Assembly: GCF_014201775.1 (NCBI RefSeq)
Contig: NZ_JACHFG010000002.1
Location: forward strand, 221,454 to 285,453
Source: Borreliella yangtzensis
GTDB taxonomy: Bacteria > Spirochaetota > Spirochaetia > Borreliales > Borreliaceae
DNA length: 64,000 bases
Direction: 5' to 3'
The translations under genes were made by a program, and so were the position numbers. Under the pieces are notes generated by a model. That model had not been told where the DNA came from. It worked only from the letters and a program-made list of their open reading frames with translations, and searched no databases. Position 1 is the first letter of the stretch. Each line of letters opens with the position of its first letter. This document shows, in pieces, positions 53,162-62,319 of the stretch.

Positions 53162-53836
53162 TTATTCAATAATGGGTATTGGGAATTTTTTTAGTTGATT
53201 TCCTTTAAAATGTAATCTTAATTTTTTTTGAAAATCGTTATATATCTTAGGGTTAATTCTGATTTTATATTTTTTTGTTTCTTTATTTTCAGTATTTTCT
53301 ACTGTTATTTCTGCCAAAATATAATACCAGTTGTTGTTCTTGTAATATTCGGCAATTGTTTTTGAGAGAGATTCAGTTCTTAATGTGCCAAATGAATAAG
53401 CGTCTTTTGAAAGCTCTTTTTCCGATTTTTGTTTTCCACTGGTTAGTATACTTAGTTGGTTAATAAAATTGCCTTTATCTATAGTTAAAAATTCTAATTT
53501 TGTAATTTTGTATTTTTTAGAAGCTTCATTTGATAGATCAAATGAAATAATAGCAGAAGATCCAATTTTTGAAAATATATTTATAAATGAATAGCTAATT
53601 CCAACAAGTTCTTGTATCAGAGCTCCATTTGAATCTACTAATTCCATGTAAGGTTGACTAATGGCAATATCAACAGATGTAAGTAAAAAATTTTGTTTTA
53701 GTTTTTTAATTTTTGTTTTTGTATTTTCTTTTACAATATAACTGTTATTTTCAAAAATATTAATTACGTTGTTAGAAAAGATATTTTTAGCCAGAATAAG
53801 AATTATTACAGTTAAAATAAATTTTCTAAGACCCAT
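53162..53836 (-). CDS. S2-like exported protein, paralogue of the adjacent lipoprotein
   Basis: This codes for 224 residues. The signal peptide is KFILTVIILILAKNIFSNN, without a lipobox Cys, so it is probably a soluble periplasmic protein. The C-terminal half aligns with the next upstream gene: AYSFGTLRTESL, NNWYYILAEITVEN and KKYKIRINPKIY against AYPFGILISDEL, GHWNYMLANLTVKN and KIYKISLNSKLI. The two arose by duplication. Function unknown. Confidence 0.8.
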   Translation of the reverse strand: MGLRKFILTVIILILAKNIFSNNVINIFENNSYIVKENTKTKIKKLKQNFLLTSVDIAISQPYMELVDSNGALIQELVGISYSFINIFSKIGSSAIISFDLSNEASKKYKITKLEFLTIDKGNFINQLSILTSGKQKSEKELSKDAYSFGTLRTESLSKTIAEYYKNNNWYYILAEITVENTENKETKKYKIRINPKIYNDFQKKLRLHFKGNQLKKFPIPIIE

Positions 53837-53859
53837 AAAATATTTCCTTTTGTTTATAT

Positions 53860-54576
53860 TTATAAATCTTCAAATAGATCTCCGTTTATATCTTTTAAGA
53901 TAGGATTTTCTAGTAGTACTTCTTTTAAAAATTCAATAATTAATTTTGAGTTAAGAGAAATTTTATAAATTTTAGTTTGTTTGGTAATTTTGTTTTTTAC
54001 AGTTAAGTTTGCAAGCATATAGTTCCAATGACCATCTTGGTATGTTAATTTAAAAGCATTCTTAAGTTCATCGCTAATTAGTATTCCAAATGGGTATGCA
54101 GTAACATATCCCTCTTCTTGTGAATTTTCAGCAACCAGAATAGGATTTTTAAGATCTAGGTTGGAACCAGCTGTTATTAATCTAATGTCTTCAATTTCAT
54201 ATTCTGTATCCCCATTTTTAGTTGTTTCAAAAAGTATTAATAATGATGTTAAATCACTATGTTTATCGTCCATTTTTATAGGAGATAGTATATAAGAATA
54301 TCCAAGTTTGTTTTTAAATTCTGGTATTGCTTGTCCATATTCATCTAAGATTGTCATTGACTTTGTTTTTATCCAAGTTATGTTGTGATTGCTATTTATG
54401 ATTGGCAATTTTTTATTCAAAATTTTGCCAAATATTAAATGTAATTTTTCATCATTTATAGGCTTTCCAGCATCGCTATCTTGTTGTATGGATTGTGGCT
54501 TTTTAAAAAAAGCGCAACTTAGTATTAACATAGGTATTATTATTAATTTCAAATTTTTATATATTCTAAATACCAT
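53860..54576 (-). CDS. S2-like lipoprotein
   Basis: This codes for 238 residues. The lipoprotein signal is LKLIIIPMLILSCAFFKK with Cys at about 21. The mature part includes EEGYVTAYPFGILISDEL and DGHWNYMLANLTVKNKIT. From memory this corresponds to the gene called S2 antigen in B. burgdorferi. AAGGGA lies before the ATG. It precedes its paralogue by 23 bases. An inverted repeat lies about 40 bases before its start. Confidence 0.82.
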   Translation of the reverse strand: MVFRIYKNLKLIIIPMLILSCAFFKKPQSIQQDSDAGKPINDEKLHLIFGKILNKKLPIINSNHNITWIKTKSMTILDEYGQAIPEFKNKLGYSYILSPIKMDDKHSDLTSLLILFETTKNGDTEYEIEDIRLITAGSNLDLKNPILVAENSQEEGYVTAYPFGILISDELKNAFKLTYQDGHWNYMLANLTVKNKITKQTKIYKISLNSKLIIEFLKEVLLENPILKDINGDLFEDL

Positions 54577-54613
54577 TATATCTTTTCCCTTTATACCATT
54601 TTATGTTTTTATT

Positions 54614-54633
54614 GTATGATGATTAAATCATAC
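54614..54633. other. 7-bp inverted repeat upstream of the S2-like lipoprotein gene
   Basis: GTATGAT, loop GATTAA, ATCATAC. On the minus strand it reads TGGTATGAT, an extended -10 that falls inside the left arm. It lies 38-57 bases before ATG 54576. No T run follows, so an operator is more likely than a terminator. Confidence 0.5.
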
Positions 54634-54717
54634 CAAGTCCTAATGATATAGAATACATATGTCAAAGTCAAGTTGCTTTTTAGTAGTTTTTTACAAAATT
54701 GCCCCTTTATTTTAATC

Positions 54718-55134
54718 TTACAGTAAAGGTATTTCTGCTGCTAAAAAATGAATTATTCCTATAATAATTGATATAATACCAATTAATTGCTGATTATTTT
54801 CAAGTATTGATTCAAATTTTCCATATTTTTTATTATTTTGAACTTCTGTTGGTAATTTTTGTTTTAAAAATAAAATAAATCCGATTAAAAATAAACTTAT
54901 GGCTGGAATTAAATTTCCAATTATTGGCAATTTGTAGGGTTTAATTATTTCAAAGGTACTAGTTATTAAAAATAATAATCCGAAAATGCTTTTTACCTTT
55001 TTGTTATTGTTTATTAAATTTACAAAATCTTCAAAAATTTTAAAAAATTTTATTTTTTCTACTAATATTGGAAATGCAAGTATTATTCCACCTAAAATGT
55101 TAAGCGAAACAGACATGAAGTATATTTGCATCAT
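54718..55134 (-). CDS. Small four-helix membrane protein
   Basis: This codes for 138 residues with four hydrophobic helices (SLNILGGIILAFPIL; IFGLLFLITSTFEII; AISLFLIGFILFL; LIGIISIIIGIIHFL). Two pairs seem related to each other, with GI-IxG-like starts. GGGGAT precedes ATG 55134. It starts 3 bases after the previous gene. No family is recognised; it could be a small transporter or scaffold. Confidence 0.75.
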   Translation of the reverse strand: MMQIYFMSVSLNILGGIILAFPILVEKIKFFKIFEDFVNLINNNKKVKSIFGLLFLITSTFEIIKPYKLPIIGNLIPAISLFLIGFILFLKQKLPTEVQNNKKYGKFESILENNQQLIGIISIIIGIIHFLAAEIPLL

Positions 55135-55137
55135 ATT

Positions 55138-55566
55138 TTATCCCCTAGTTTTTATTTTTTTGCTATAAAAAACATTGTTATTACCATTACTATTTAGTAT
55201 TATACTTAATAAACTTTCATTTTGATAGATTACATTAGCATATGTTGTAAAGTTTTTGCTGTTTATGTAAAGCATATTTCTTTCAATTAGTTTATTATCG
55301 AGATATATATCTAGCTTAGCTTTTCCCAGACTAGAATTTTTTTGGGTTTGTATGTTTATTTTTATCGATAATTTGTCTTTATTTTGTTTATAGCTTATCA
55401 CCATCTTAATATTGTTTTTGTTATTTTCGTAATTTTGAATTTTAGGAATTAATAAAATTTTGAAAAATAAAAGAATTATAACAAAAATTATTCCAACTAT
55501 TAAATGTTTTTTCAATTTTTTTTGGTATTTAATTTCTAGTTGTTGATTGCAATTAATCTTTTTCAT
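55138..55566 (-). CDS. Single-pass membrane protein of unknown function
   Basis: This codes for 142 residues from ATG 55566 (MKKINCNQQLEIKYQKKLKK). An earlier ATG at 55623 lies within the upstream gene and adds 19 residues. A membrane helix follows near 22-40 (HLIVGIIFVIILLFFKILLI), then an exported beta-rich domain (KDKLSIKINIQTQKNSSLGK). It lies between a lipoprotein gene and the four-helix protein on one strand, likely one operon. Not recognised further. Confidence 0.7.
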   Translation of the reverse strand: MKKINCNQQLEIKYQKKLKKHLIVGIIFVIILLFFKILLIPKIQNYENNKNNIKMVISYKQNKDKLSIKINIQTQKNSSLGKAKLDIYLDNKLIERNMLYINSKNFTTYANVIYQNESLLSIILNSNGNNNVFYSKKIKTRG

Positions 55567-55592
55567 TAAATTTACAAGGTTGACCTTTATAA

Positions 55593-56729
55593 TTATAACT
55601 TTAATAACATATTTAAATTCCACCAGTAAACGCTAACACCAGTTTTTCCCCCGTAAAGTATGCTAAGTATTCCATCTTTAGATAAACTTTCAGAGAGAAA
55701 TATTAAATTAGAAGGCTCAATTAAAGCTATTTGGTCTTTAATTGAGCCTTTGTTGTCTAATTTCCATATTAAATTGTTAGATAAATTTTTCATATTAGTA
55801 GATGCTATTATTTTGTCTTTTTGTATTTTTATAATATTGATAAAGCTTTCCTGTTTATCATCTAATAAGTTTTTAGGAAGAGCGATTTTACTTATTACTT
55901 CCAGTTCTTTGTTTTTTTTTAAAATCATTTTATAAATATATTGATCTTTAATTTTAATTCCAAGATCGTTTATGTTTTCATTATCGCCAATGTTTTCGTA
56001 GTGAGTGATCTTTACATAAAGAGTTTTTTTGTTAACTTCGAAAAAAACCTTGTCTATTGAAATATTGTATTTTTTATTTTGGTTGTCTACTATATTAAGT
56101 AGGTTGTTATTTACGTAAATTTTATAAAGTGGAGAAAATTCTTTATTGTAAGAATATACTATATAGCCTTCGCTATATATTGATATTATTGCAATGTTTC
56201 CATTTTCATCAACATTAACATCGTAAATTTGAGGAAATGGCGTGCCGTTTAAACCTTCTTGACCCAAAACTTCTACAGACGAATTTTTGTTTAATATTAG
56301 TATTCTCATAAAGTAGGCAATATTTTCTTTTTGATTAAACTTTGATTTTTTATTATTTAGCTTATCTGCTACAATAATGAAATCTTTTAAAGGATATATT
56401 GCTTGAATTCCCTCAAAATCTATTTTTTTTATTTTTAAATTTGGGTTTGTTTTAAATATTCCATTTTGATAAGTTTGTATTAGTTTTCCGTATGAGTTAA
56501 AAATCATTAATTTATTTGTTTTTATTTCTGCAATGTATACTAGTCCATTGTAAGTTTTAATATCAAATTTTGAATTTGTAAATTTGTCATCCAAAGGCAT
56601 TATTGCACCAGGAAGTGTTCCAAATGGTATTTTAAATTGTTCTTCCCCTAGTTCGTTTAAAGTTTTAGTGTTACATGATATAATTGCAAAAAGCAAGATG
56701 GATGTAAAAGCTTTATAGTGTTTTTTCAT
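55593..56729 (-). CDS. Lipoprotein with beta-propeller-like pattern
   Basis: This codes for 378 residues. A lipoprotein signal with Cys at about 19 (ILLFAIISCNTKT) leads to repeated four-strand-type units: GLVYIAEIKTNKLMIFNSYG, GIQAIYPLKDFIIVADKLN, DVNVDENGNIAIISIYSEGY. These look like NHL or six-blade propeller repeats, but the assignment is from pattern only. It is divergent from secA. It probably faces the periplasm or surface. Confidence 0.75.
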   Translation of the reverse strand: MKKHYKAFTSILLFAIISCNTKTLNELGEEQFKIPFGTLPGAIMPLDDKFTNSKFDIKTYNGLVYIAEIKTNKLMIFNSYGKLIQTYQNGIFKTNPNLKIKKIDFEGIQAIYPLKDFIIVADKLNNKKSKFNQKENIAYFMRILILNKNSSVEVLGQEGLNGTPFPQIYDVNVDENGNIAIISIYSEGYIVYSYNKEFSPLYKIYVNNNLLNIVDNQNKKYNISIDKVFFEVNKKTLYVKITHYENIGDNENINDLGIKIKDQYIYKMILKKNKELEVISKIALPKNLLDDKQESFINIIKIQKDKIIASTNMKNLSNNLIWKLDNKGSIKDQIALIEPSNLIFLSESLSKDGILSILYGGKTGVSVYWWNLNMLLKL

Positions 56730-56791
56730 GTTTTTATATTATTATTTAATATAACTTTAAGTCAATTAATTTAGGAGAATTAATACCTACC

Positions 56792-59491
56792 ATGTTAAAA
56801 GCGGTACTTGAGACAACCATTGGCTCAAAAAGTAAAAGAGATTTAAAAGATTATCTTCCAACTTTAAGAAATATTAATAAGCTTGAGCGTTGGGCATTAT
56901 TGTTAAAAGATGAAGATTTTTCAAAAGAGACTGAAAAGCTTAAAGATGAATTAAAATCTGGAAATTCTTTAGAAAATATTTTAGAACGAGCTTTTACTTT
57001 ATCTAGAGAAGCTGCTAGAAGGCGTCTTAAAGAAAGGCCTTATGATGTTCAAATAATTGCAGGACTTGCTCTTCACAAAGGTAAAATAATAGAGATGAAA
57101 ACAGGAGAAGGAAAAACCTTATCATCGGTTCAGGCTGCTTATTTAAATAGTTTGACAGGAGATGGGGTTATTATTGTTACTGTTAATGACTACCTTGCAG
57201 AGCGTGATTCTAATTGGATGAAGCCTGTTTTTGATCTTTTAGGTGTCAGTGTGGGGGTTGTTCTGTCTGATATGGACTATGAGCTAAGAAAGGCTCAATA
57301 TGCCAAAGATATTACGTATGTTACAAATAATGAACTTGGATTTGATTACTTAAGAGATAATATGCGTTATGATTTGAATGAAAAATCTTTAAGAAAGTTC
57401 AATTATTGTATTATTGATGAGATCGATTCTATTTTGATCGATGAGGCAAGAACCCCTTTGATTATTTCGGGGCCTACTGAGGGTAACACCAATGCTTATC
57501 TCGAGGTTAATTCTCTTGTATCTTTTTTAAAAGAGTGTTCCAAGGATTCCAAAACAGGTGATTATCCTTTAGAAATAGACGATCTTGATGGTGATTATAC
57601 TGTTGATGAGAAATCCAAAAGAATTTCTTTTACTGCCAAAGGACTTAATAATCTTGAACAGCTTTTAATCTCTAAAGGCATTATTAGTGGGTCTATGTAT
57701 ACTGATTCAAATTTTAATTATGTTCATTATATGACTCAAGCCTTAAAAGCGCATTTACTTTTTTTAAAAAATAGAGAATATATTGTCGGTGATTCTGGGG
57801 TTGAGATTGTAGATGAATTTACTGGTCGAGTTTTAACAGGGCGAAGATATTCTGATGGACTTCATCAAGCTATTGAGGCTAAAGAAGGGGTTAGAGTTGC
57901 TAATGAAAATAGGACCATGGCAACCATTACTTTTCAAAATTTATTTAGAATGTTTGATAAAATTTCTGGTATGACGGGTACAGCCGATACAGAAGCTAAG
58001 GAGTTTCATAAAATATATAATCTTGATGTAGTTGTAGTTCCCACAAATAGATTGTTAGCGCGAATAGATGAGGATGATACGATTTATTATACGGAAGAAT
58101 TTAAGTTTAATGCAATTACAGATGAGGTTTATAAAACTTACAAAAAGGGACAACCGGTTTTAGTGGGAACTGTTTCTATTGAGAAGTCCGAAATTTTATC
58201 AGCTATGTTTAAAAACAGAGGAATTAAGCATGAAGTTCTTAATGCAAAAAATCATTCTCGAGAAGCATTTATTATTGCTGAAGCTGGGGCAAAATATGCA
58301 GTTACAATAGCAACCAATATGGCTGGTCGTGGTACGGATATTAAACTTGGAGGCAATATTGAACACAGGGTTAGAAAAAAAATTGGAACCAATGTAAGCC
58401 TTGAAGAATTTCAAGAGGCTGTTAAAAATGAAAGAGAAAATTATCTAAAAGATTATAATGAAGTTAAAAGTCTTGGGGGACTTTACGTTATTGGTAGTGA
58501 GCGTCACGAATCAAGGCGAATAGACAATCAGCTTCGTGGGCGTAGCGGAAGGCAAGGTGATCCTGGGCGTTCAAGATTTTATGTTTCGCTTGAAGACGAT
58601 TTAATGCGTCTTTTTGCTGGAGATAACTTAAGGGCATTGATGGGCAAGCTTGGAATGGCAACGGGAGAGCCTATTACGCATTCTCTTTTAACTAAATCTT
58701 TAATTAATGCCCAAAAAAGGGTAGAAGACAGAAATTTTGAAATTAGAAAGCATTTGTTAGAGTATGACGATGTTATTACAAAGCAGAGAGATTTTATTTA
58801 TGCCCAGAGAAATTCTATTCTTGAAGATACAGCTATTAAGGATCGTATTCTTATTGCCTTAGAGGAATATCTTAATTTTTTGCTTGAGGGTACAAAAAGT
58901 AGTGTAGTTTCAAGTGTTTTTTTAAATGAAATAAATTTAATTTTTGCCTATATGCTTGAGAGTCTTGGATCTGTTGAAAATATTAATTCTTTCGACTTAA
59001 AGGATAAGCTAATGCAAATAGCAAAGGCTAATTTAGACGAAAAGGAAAATTTAATTGGTAGGGATCTTTTTAATGAATTTTTAAGGTATGAATATCTGAA
59101 AAATATTGATTTTAAATTTCAAGAGCATCTTGCAAATTTAGACTCTTTAAGAGAGGCTGTTTATTTAAGGTCTTATGCTAATAAAAATCCAATTACAGAG
59201 TATAAGGAAGAGGGATTTTCGATATTTAGCGAGCTTATTAAAGATATTAAAGTTTCTACCATAAGGAGAGTTCTCCAGTTAAAATTGGATAATAATTCTT
59301 CTGATTATAAGTCAGTAAATAAATCTAAAAATATTAATTCAATCCACAAAAAACTTTCAGAAATTATTATTAATGAGAATAAAAACGTTTCTAATGTTCA
59401 AGTGGTTAGAAGTTCCCCTAAAATAGGTAGGAATGAGCCTTGTTATTGTGGAAGTGGAAAGAAATATAAAACTTGTCATGGTAAAAGTTAG
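56792..59491 (+). CDS. secA: Preprotein translocase ATPase SecA
   Basis: This codes for 899 residues. Walker A is [16 protein letters not shown] near 103, Walker [20 protein letters not shown] near 210, then [24 protein letters not shown] and [13 protein letters not shown]. The C-terminal zinc finger [15 protein letters not shown], which binds SecB or lipids, is intact. It drives protein export. AGGAG at 56773-56777 is 14 bases from ATG 56792 but 5 bases from an in-frame ATA at 56783. sodA follows 14 bases later. Confidence 0.97.
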   Translation: MLKAVLETTIGSKSKRDLKDYLPTLRNINKLERWALLLKDEDFSKETEKLKDELKSGNSLENILERAFTLSREAARRRLKERPYDVQIIAGLALHKGKIIEMKTGEGKTLSSVQAAYLNSLTGDGVIIVTVNDYLAERDSNWMKPVFDLLGVSVGVVLSDMDYELRKAQYAKDITYVTNNELGFDYLRDNMRYDLNEKSLRKFNYCIIDEIDSILIDEARTPLIISGPTEGNTNAYLEVNSLVSFLKECSKDSKTGDYPLEIDDLDGDYTVDEKSKRISFTAKGLNNLEQLLISKGIISGSMYTDSNFNYVHYMTQALKAHLLFLKNREYIVGDSGVEIVDEFTGRVLTGRRYSDGLHQAIEAKEGVRVANENRTMATITFQNLFRMFDKISGMTGTADTEAKEFHKIYNLDVVVVPTNRLLARIDEDDTIYYTEEFKFNAITDEVYKTYKKGQPVLVGTVSIEKSEILSAMFKNRGIKHEVLNAKNHSREAFIIAEAGAKYAVTIATNMAGRGTDIKLGGNIEHRVRKKIGTNVSLEEFQEAVKNERENYLKDYNEVKSLGGLYVIGSERHESRRIDNQLRGRSGRQGDPGRSRFYVSLEDDLMRLFAGDNLRALMGKLGMATGEPITHSLLTKSLINAQKRVEDRNFEIRKHLLEYDDVITKQRDFIYAQRNSILEDTAIKDRILIALEEYLNFLLEGTKSSVVSSVFLNEINLIFAYMLESLGSVENINSFDLKDKLMQIAKANLDEKENLIGRDLFNEFLRYEYLKNIDFKFQEHLANLDSLREAVYLRSYANKNPITEYKEEGFSIFSELIKDIKVSTIRRVLQLKLDNNSSDYKSVNKSKNINSIHKKLSEIIINENKNVSNVQVVRSSPKIGRNEPCYCGSGKKYKTCHGKS

Positions 59492-59505
59492 AACGGGAGG
59501 TTTTT

Positions 59506-60117
59506 ATGTTTAAATTGCCAGAACTTGGTTATAGTTATGATGCTGTTGAGCCTTATATTGATGCTAAAACTATGGAAATTCATCATGGCAAGCATCATAA
59601 CGGTTTTGTAATGAACTTGAATTCTATTTTAGAAAAAATGGGGAAAAGCCATTTAAAAGACGTATCAGACATATTAAAAAATATTCATAATTTTCCAGAT
59701 GAATTTCAAACTTTAATAAGGAATAATGCTGGGGGCTATTCGAATCATACTTTGTATTTTAGAACTTTAAAACCAGGAAGTAAGAATAATCTTTTAGAAA
59801 AGTTTGCAAATGATGTTAATATAACTTTTGGAAGTTTAGATGTTCTTAAGGCTAGCTTGAAAGATACTGCGATGAAAATTTTTGGGAGTGGTTGGGCATG
59901 GTTAGTATTGTGTCCTGACAGTGGGCTTAAAGTAATTTCAATGCCTAATCAAGATAGTCCTATAATGATGTCTTATAAACCAATTTTGGGTATTGATGTT
60001 TGGGAGCATGCCTATTATCTTAAATATCAAAATAGAAGAATTGAATATGTTGATGCTTTTTTAAAGGCTTTAAATTGGGAAGAAGTTTCAAAAATTTATA
60101 ATGAAGCCAACGATTAG
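59506..60117 (+). CDS. sodA: Superoxide dismutase (Mn/Fe family)
   Basis: This codes for 203 residues. [18 protein letters not shown] is the family start; metal ligands are in [16 protein letters not shown] and [24 protein letters not shown] is the core. It turns superoxide into peroxide and O2. Borrelia has little iron need, and the Borrelia enzyme is reported as manganese dependent. GGGAGG is 6 bases from the ATG. It is probably cotranscribed with secA. Confidence 0.95.
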   Translation: MFKLPELGYSYDAVEPYIDAKTMEIHHGKHHNGFVMNLNSILEKMGKSHLKDVSDILKNIHNFPDEFQTLIRNNAGGYSNHTLYFRTLKPGSKNNLLEKFANDVNITFGSLDVLKASLKDTAMKIFGSGWAWLVLCPDSGLKVISMPNQDSPIMMSYKPILGIDVWEHAYYLKYQNRRIEYVDAFLKALNWEEVSKIYNEAND

Positions 60118-60125
60118 CTTTTATT

Positions 60126-60151
60126 TTAAAATGCTAAATAGCTTATTTTAA
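60126..60151. terminator. Hairpin between sodA and nagB
   Basis: TTAAAAT-GCT-AAAT-AGC-TT-ATTTTAA folds into a 10-bp stem with a 2-base bulge. It lies in the convergent gap and overlaps the nagB stop. It may end both transcripts. Confidence 0.4.
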
Positions 60152-60949
60152 GTCATTATTAAAGTTTTCTTTTTCTATGTCGTTAAAGTATTCTACTGTT
60201 CCTACTTTTAATTCATAAGTTGCATTTTTGTCAGATACTATAATTGCGTTTTTATGCAATTGAAGTGCGCTAATTGTCCACATGTGATTAACACCTTTTT
60301 CAATAGCGTGCTTTAATGCTCTTGCTTTGTTATGTCCATTTACTATTATTAAAATTTCTTGCGAATCCAAAATTGTTCCAATTCCAACAGTTAGTGCACT
60401 TTTGGGAACTTTTTTCACATTGTTTTCAAAAAATCTTGAATTAGCAATGATTGTATCTTGGGTTAAAGTTTTAATTCTTGTTCTTGATGTTAAAGATGAG
60501 CCTGGTTCGTTAAAAGCAATGTGACCATCAGGTCCAATTCCACCTACAAAAAGCATGATTCCCCCTAAAGATTTGATTTTTTTTTCATATTCCTCACATT
60601 CTTTTTCGAGATTTGAAGCATTTCCATTTAGTATATTTATATTTTCTTTTTTAATATCAATGTGAGAAAAAAAATTTTTCCACATAAATGAATGGTAACT
60701 TTCAGGATGATTTTCTTCAATTCCTATGTATTCATCCATGTTAAAAGTTATGACATTTTGAAATGAGATTTTTTCATCTTTATTTAATTCAATTAAATTT
60801 TTGTACATGCCGATTGGGGAGCTGCCTGTTGGAAGCCCAAGGACAAACGGTTTTTCTTTTGTTGGAGAAAATTTGTTAATTTTTTGTGCTATATGATTGG
60901 CTGCCCACTTTGATATATCTTCATATGTAGGTCTGATTATTAGTCTCAT
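60143..60949 (-). CDS. nagB: Glucosamine-6-phosphate deaminase
   Basis: This codes for 268 residues. [57 protein letters not shown] and the later [10 protein letters not shown] are the NagB family motifs; the Asp and His of DEY and DGH are catalytic. It makes fructose 6-phosphate and ammonia from glucosamine 6-phosphate. A strong AAGGAG lies 7 bases before ATG 60949. It follows nagA by 26 bases; together they feed chitobiose and GlcNAc sugars into glycolysis. Confidence 0.96.
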   Translation of the reverse strand: MRLIIRPTYEDISKWAANHIAQKINKFSPTKEKPFVLGLPTGSSPIGMYKNLIELNKDEKISFQNVITFNMDEYIGIEENHPESYHSFMWKNFFSHIDIKKENINILNGNASNLEKECEEYEKKIKSLGGIMLFVGGIGPDGHIAFNEPGSSLTSRTRIKTLTQDTIIANSRFFENNVKKVPKSALTVGIGTILDSQEILIIVNGHNKARALKHAIEKGVNHMWTISALQLHKNAIIVSDKNATYELKVGTVEYFNDIEKENFNNDLK

Positions 60950-60975
60950 TGTGATCTCCTTAAAATGGTTTAAAG

Positions 60976-62181
60976 TTAGAGATTGTTAAAAATTATTTTA
61001 GATTCTATCATTGTTAACTTTAGGTTAAAATCTTTATCTAATACATTGATGTTTGCATCATATCCATGGCATATTAATCCTTTGTTATCAATATTGAGAA
61101 TTCTTGTTGGATTATAGGAGCTTGCTTGAACAGCATCACTTAAGCTGTAGCCGAATTCTACTAAATTTTTAAGACCTTGTATCATTGTAAGTGTTGATCC
61201 AGCTATTGTGTTGCTTTTTACGCTGTGGAATAATCCATCTTTTGCAATATAAACCTCATCTCCGTTTGCAATTAATTTTCCAGAAGTTTGAAAATTTGGA
61301 GTAAGTCCATCAGTTACAAGCACTATTTTACTTATATCCTTAAGCTTTCTAAGCATTAAAACTAATTTTGGGTGTATATGATGACCATCTGCAATAATTT
61401 CACAAGAAACATCACCGTGTATTAATACTGCTCCTATTGCATTTGGATTCCTGTGGTCAAGTTTTGACATTGCGTTGAAAAAATGGGTTGTGTGGAGTAT
61501 TCCAACTTGAAATCCTTCGATCATATTTTCATATTTTGCGTTTGTGTGGCCTGCTTGAAGGTTTATATTATTTTCAAGGCAAAATATTGCAAGCTCTCTC
61601 ATACCTTTAAGCTCAGGAGCAACAGTCATTGTACTTATGTTTGTTTTTTTTTGGCCGTTTGATCCTGTAAATATTCCACCAGCTGCGTCTATTAGTTTTT
61701 TCATAACTTTAATACTAGGTTCGTGAAGATAAGAAATAGGGTGTGCTCCTTTTTTTTCGGGAGAAAAAAAAGGCCCTTCAAGGTGAAGCCCTAGAATTTT
61801 AGCTCCCTTTTCTTTGCCGATTGCTGCTGTGCAAGCTTTTATTGTTTGAATCATTTCATCTATTGGTCTTGGATAAAGAGTTGGTAAAAATCCTACTACA
61901 CCGTATTGTGCCAAATGTTCTGACATTTTAAGTATTGATTCTGTTGAACATTGATCTGTACCATAACCGTGAAATCCATGAATATGATTGTCGTAAAGGC
62001 CAGGAGTTATATAATTACCTTTTGTATCAATCATTTGGTATTCTCCTAAATCCATTTTTTTAAGTCTGTCAGATGTAACAATGTCGAAAATCTTGTTATC
62101 TTTAATTAGGACTGCTGAATTATCTAGTTTATCATTTCCAGTTAAAACAGATTTTGAGTTAAATAAGCAAAAATTTGGCAT
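60976..62181 (-). CDS. nagA: N-acetylglucosamine-6-phosphate deacetylase
   Basis: This codes for 401 residues. [56 protein letters not shown] and VTDGLTPNF are the metal and catalytic sites of NagA in order. It deacetylates GlcNAc-6-phosphate for NagB. AAAGGA lies 8 bases before ATG 62181. It heads nagA-nagB and is divergent from fliD. Confidence 0.95.
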   Translation of the reverse strand: MPNFCLFNSKSVLTGNDKLDNSAVLIKDNKIFDIVTSDRLKKMDLGEYQMIDTKGNYITPGLYDNHIHGFHGYGTDQCSTESILKMSEHLAQYGVVGFLPTLYPRPIDEMIQTIKACTAAIGKEKGAKILGLHLEGPFFSPEKKGAHPISYLHEPSIKVMKKLIDAAGGIFTGSNGQKKTNISTMTVAPELKGMRELAIFCLENNINLQAGHTNAKYENMIEGFQVGILHTTHFFNAMSKLDHRNPNAIGAVLIHGDVSCEIIADGHHIHPKLVLMLRKLKDISKIVLVTDGLTPNFQTSGKLIANGDEVYIAKDGLFHSVKSNTIAGSTLTMIQGLKNLVEFGYSLSDAVQASSYNPTRILNIDNKGLICHGYDANINVLDKDFNLKLTMIESKIIFNNL

Positions 62182-62290
62182 TTTTATATTCCTTTTAATT
62201 CATTTTACTATAAACATTAATCTTTTTAGAAGAATTTTGCTTTTAAAAATTTTTATTTTAAAGTTCATGTTTTATTTTCAATTTTATTAA

Positions 62291-62299
62291 TGATATAAT
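62291..62299 (+). promoter_or_regulatory. Extended -10 promoter of fliD
   Basis: TGATATAAT: perfect TATAAT with TGn. The -35 place holds TTTATT. The start would be near 62306, just before GGAGGG at 62307-62312, giving a very short leader. Confidence 0.6.
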
Positions 62300-62319
62300 G
62301 TGCTTTGGAGGGCATTATT

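Noticed and set aside
62081-62290. Plus-strand frame of 69 codons between nagA and fliD
   Set aside because: Most of it is antisense to the nagA start, its tail is low-complexity Phe/Ile/Leu, it has no ribosome site, and it crosses into the fliD promoter.
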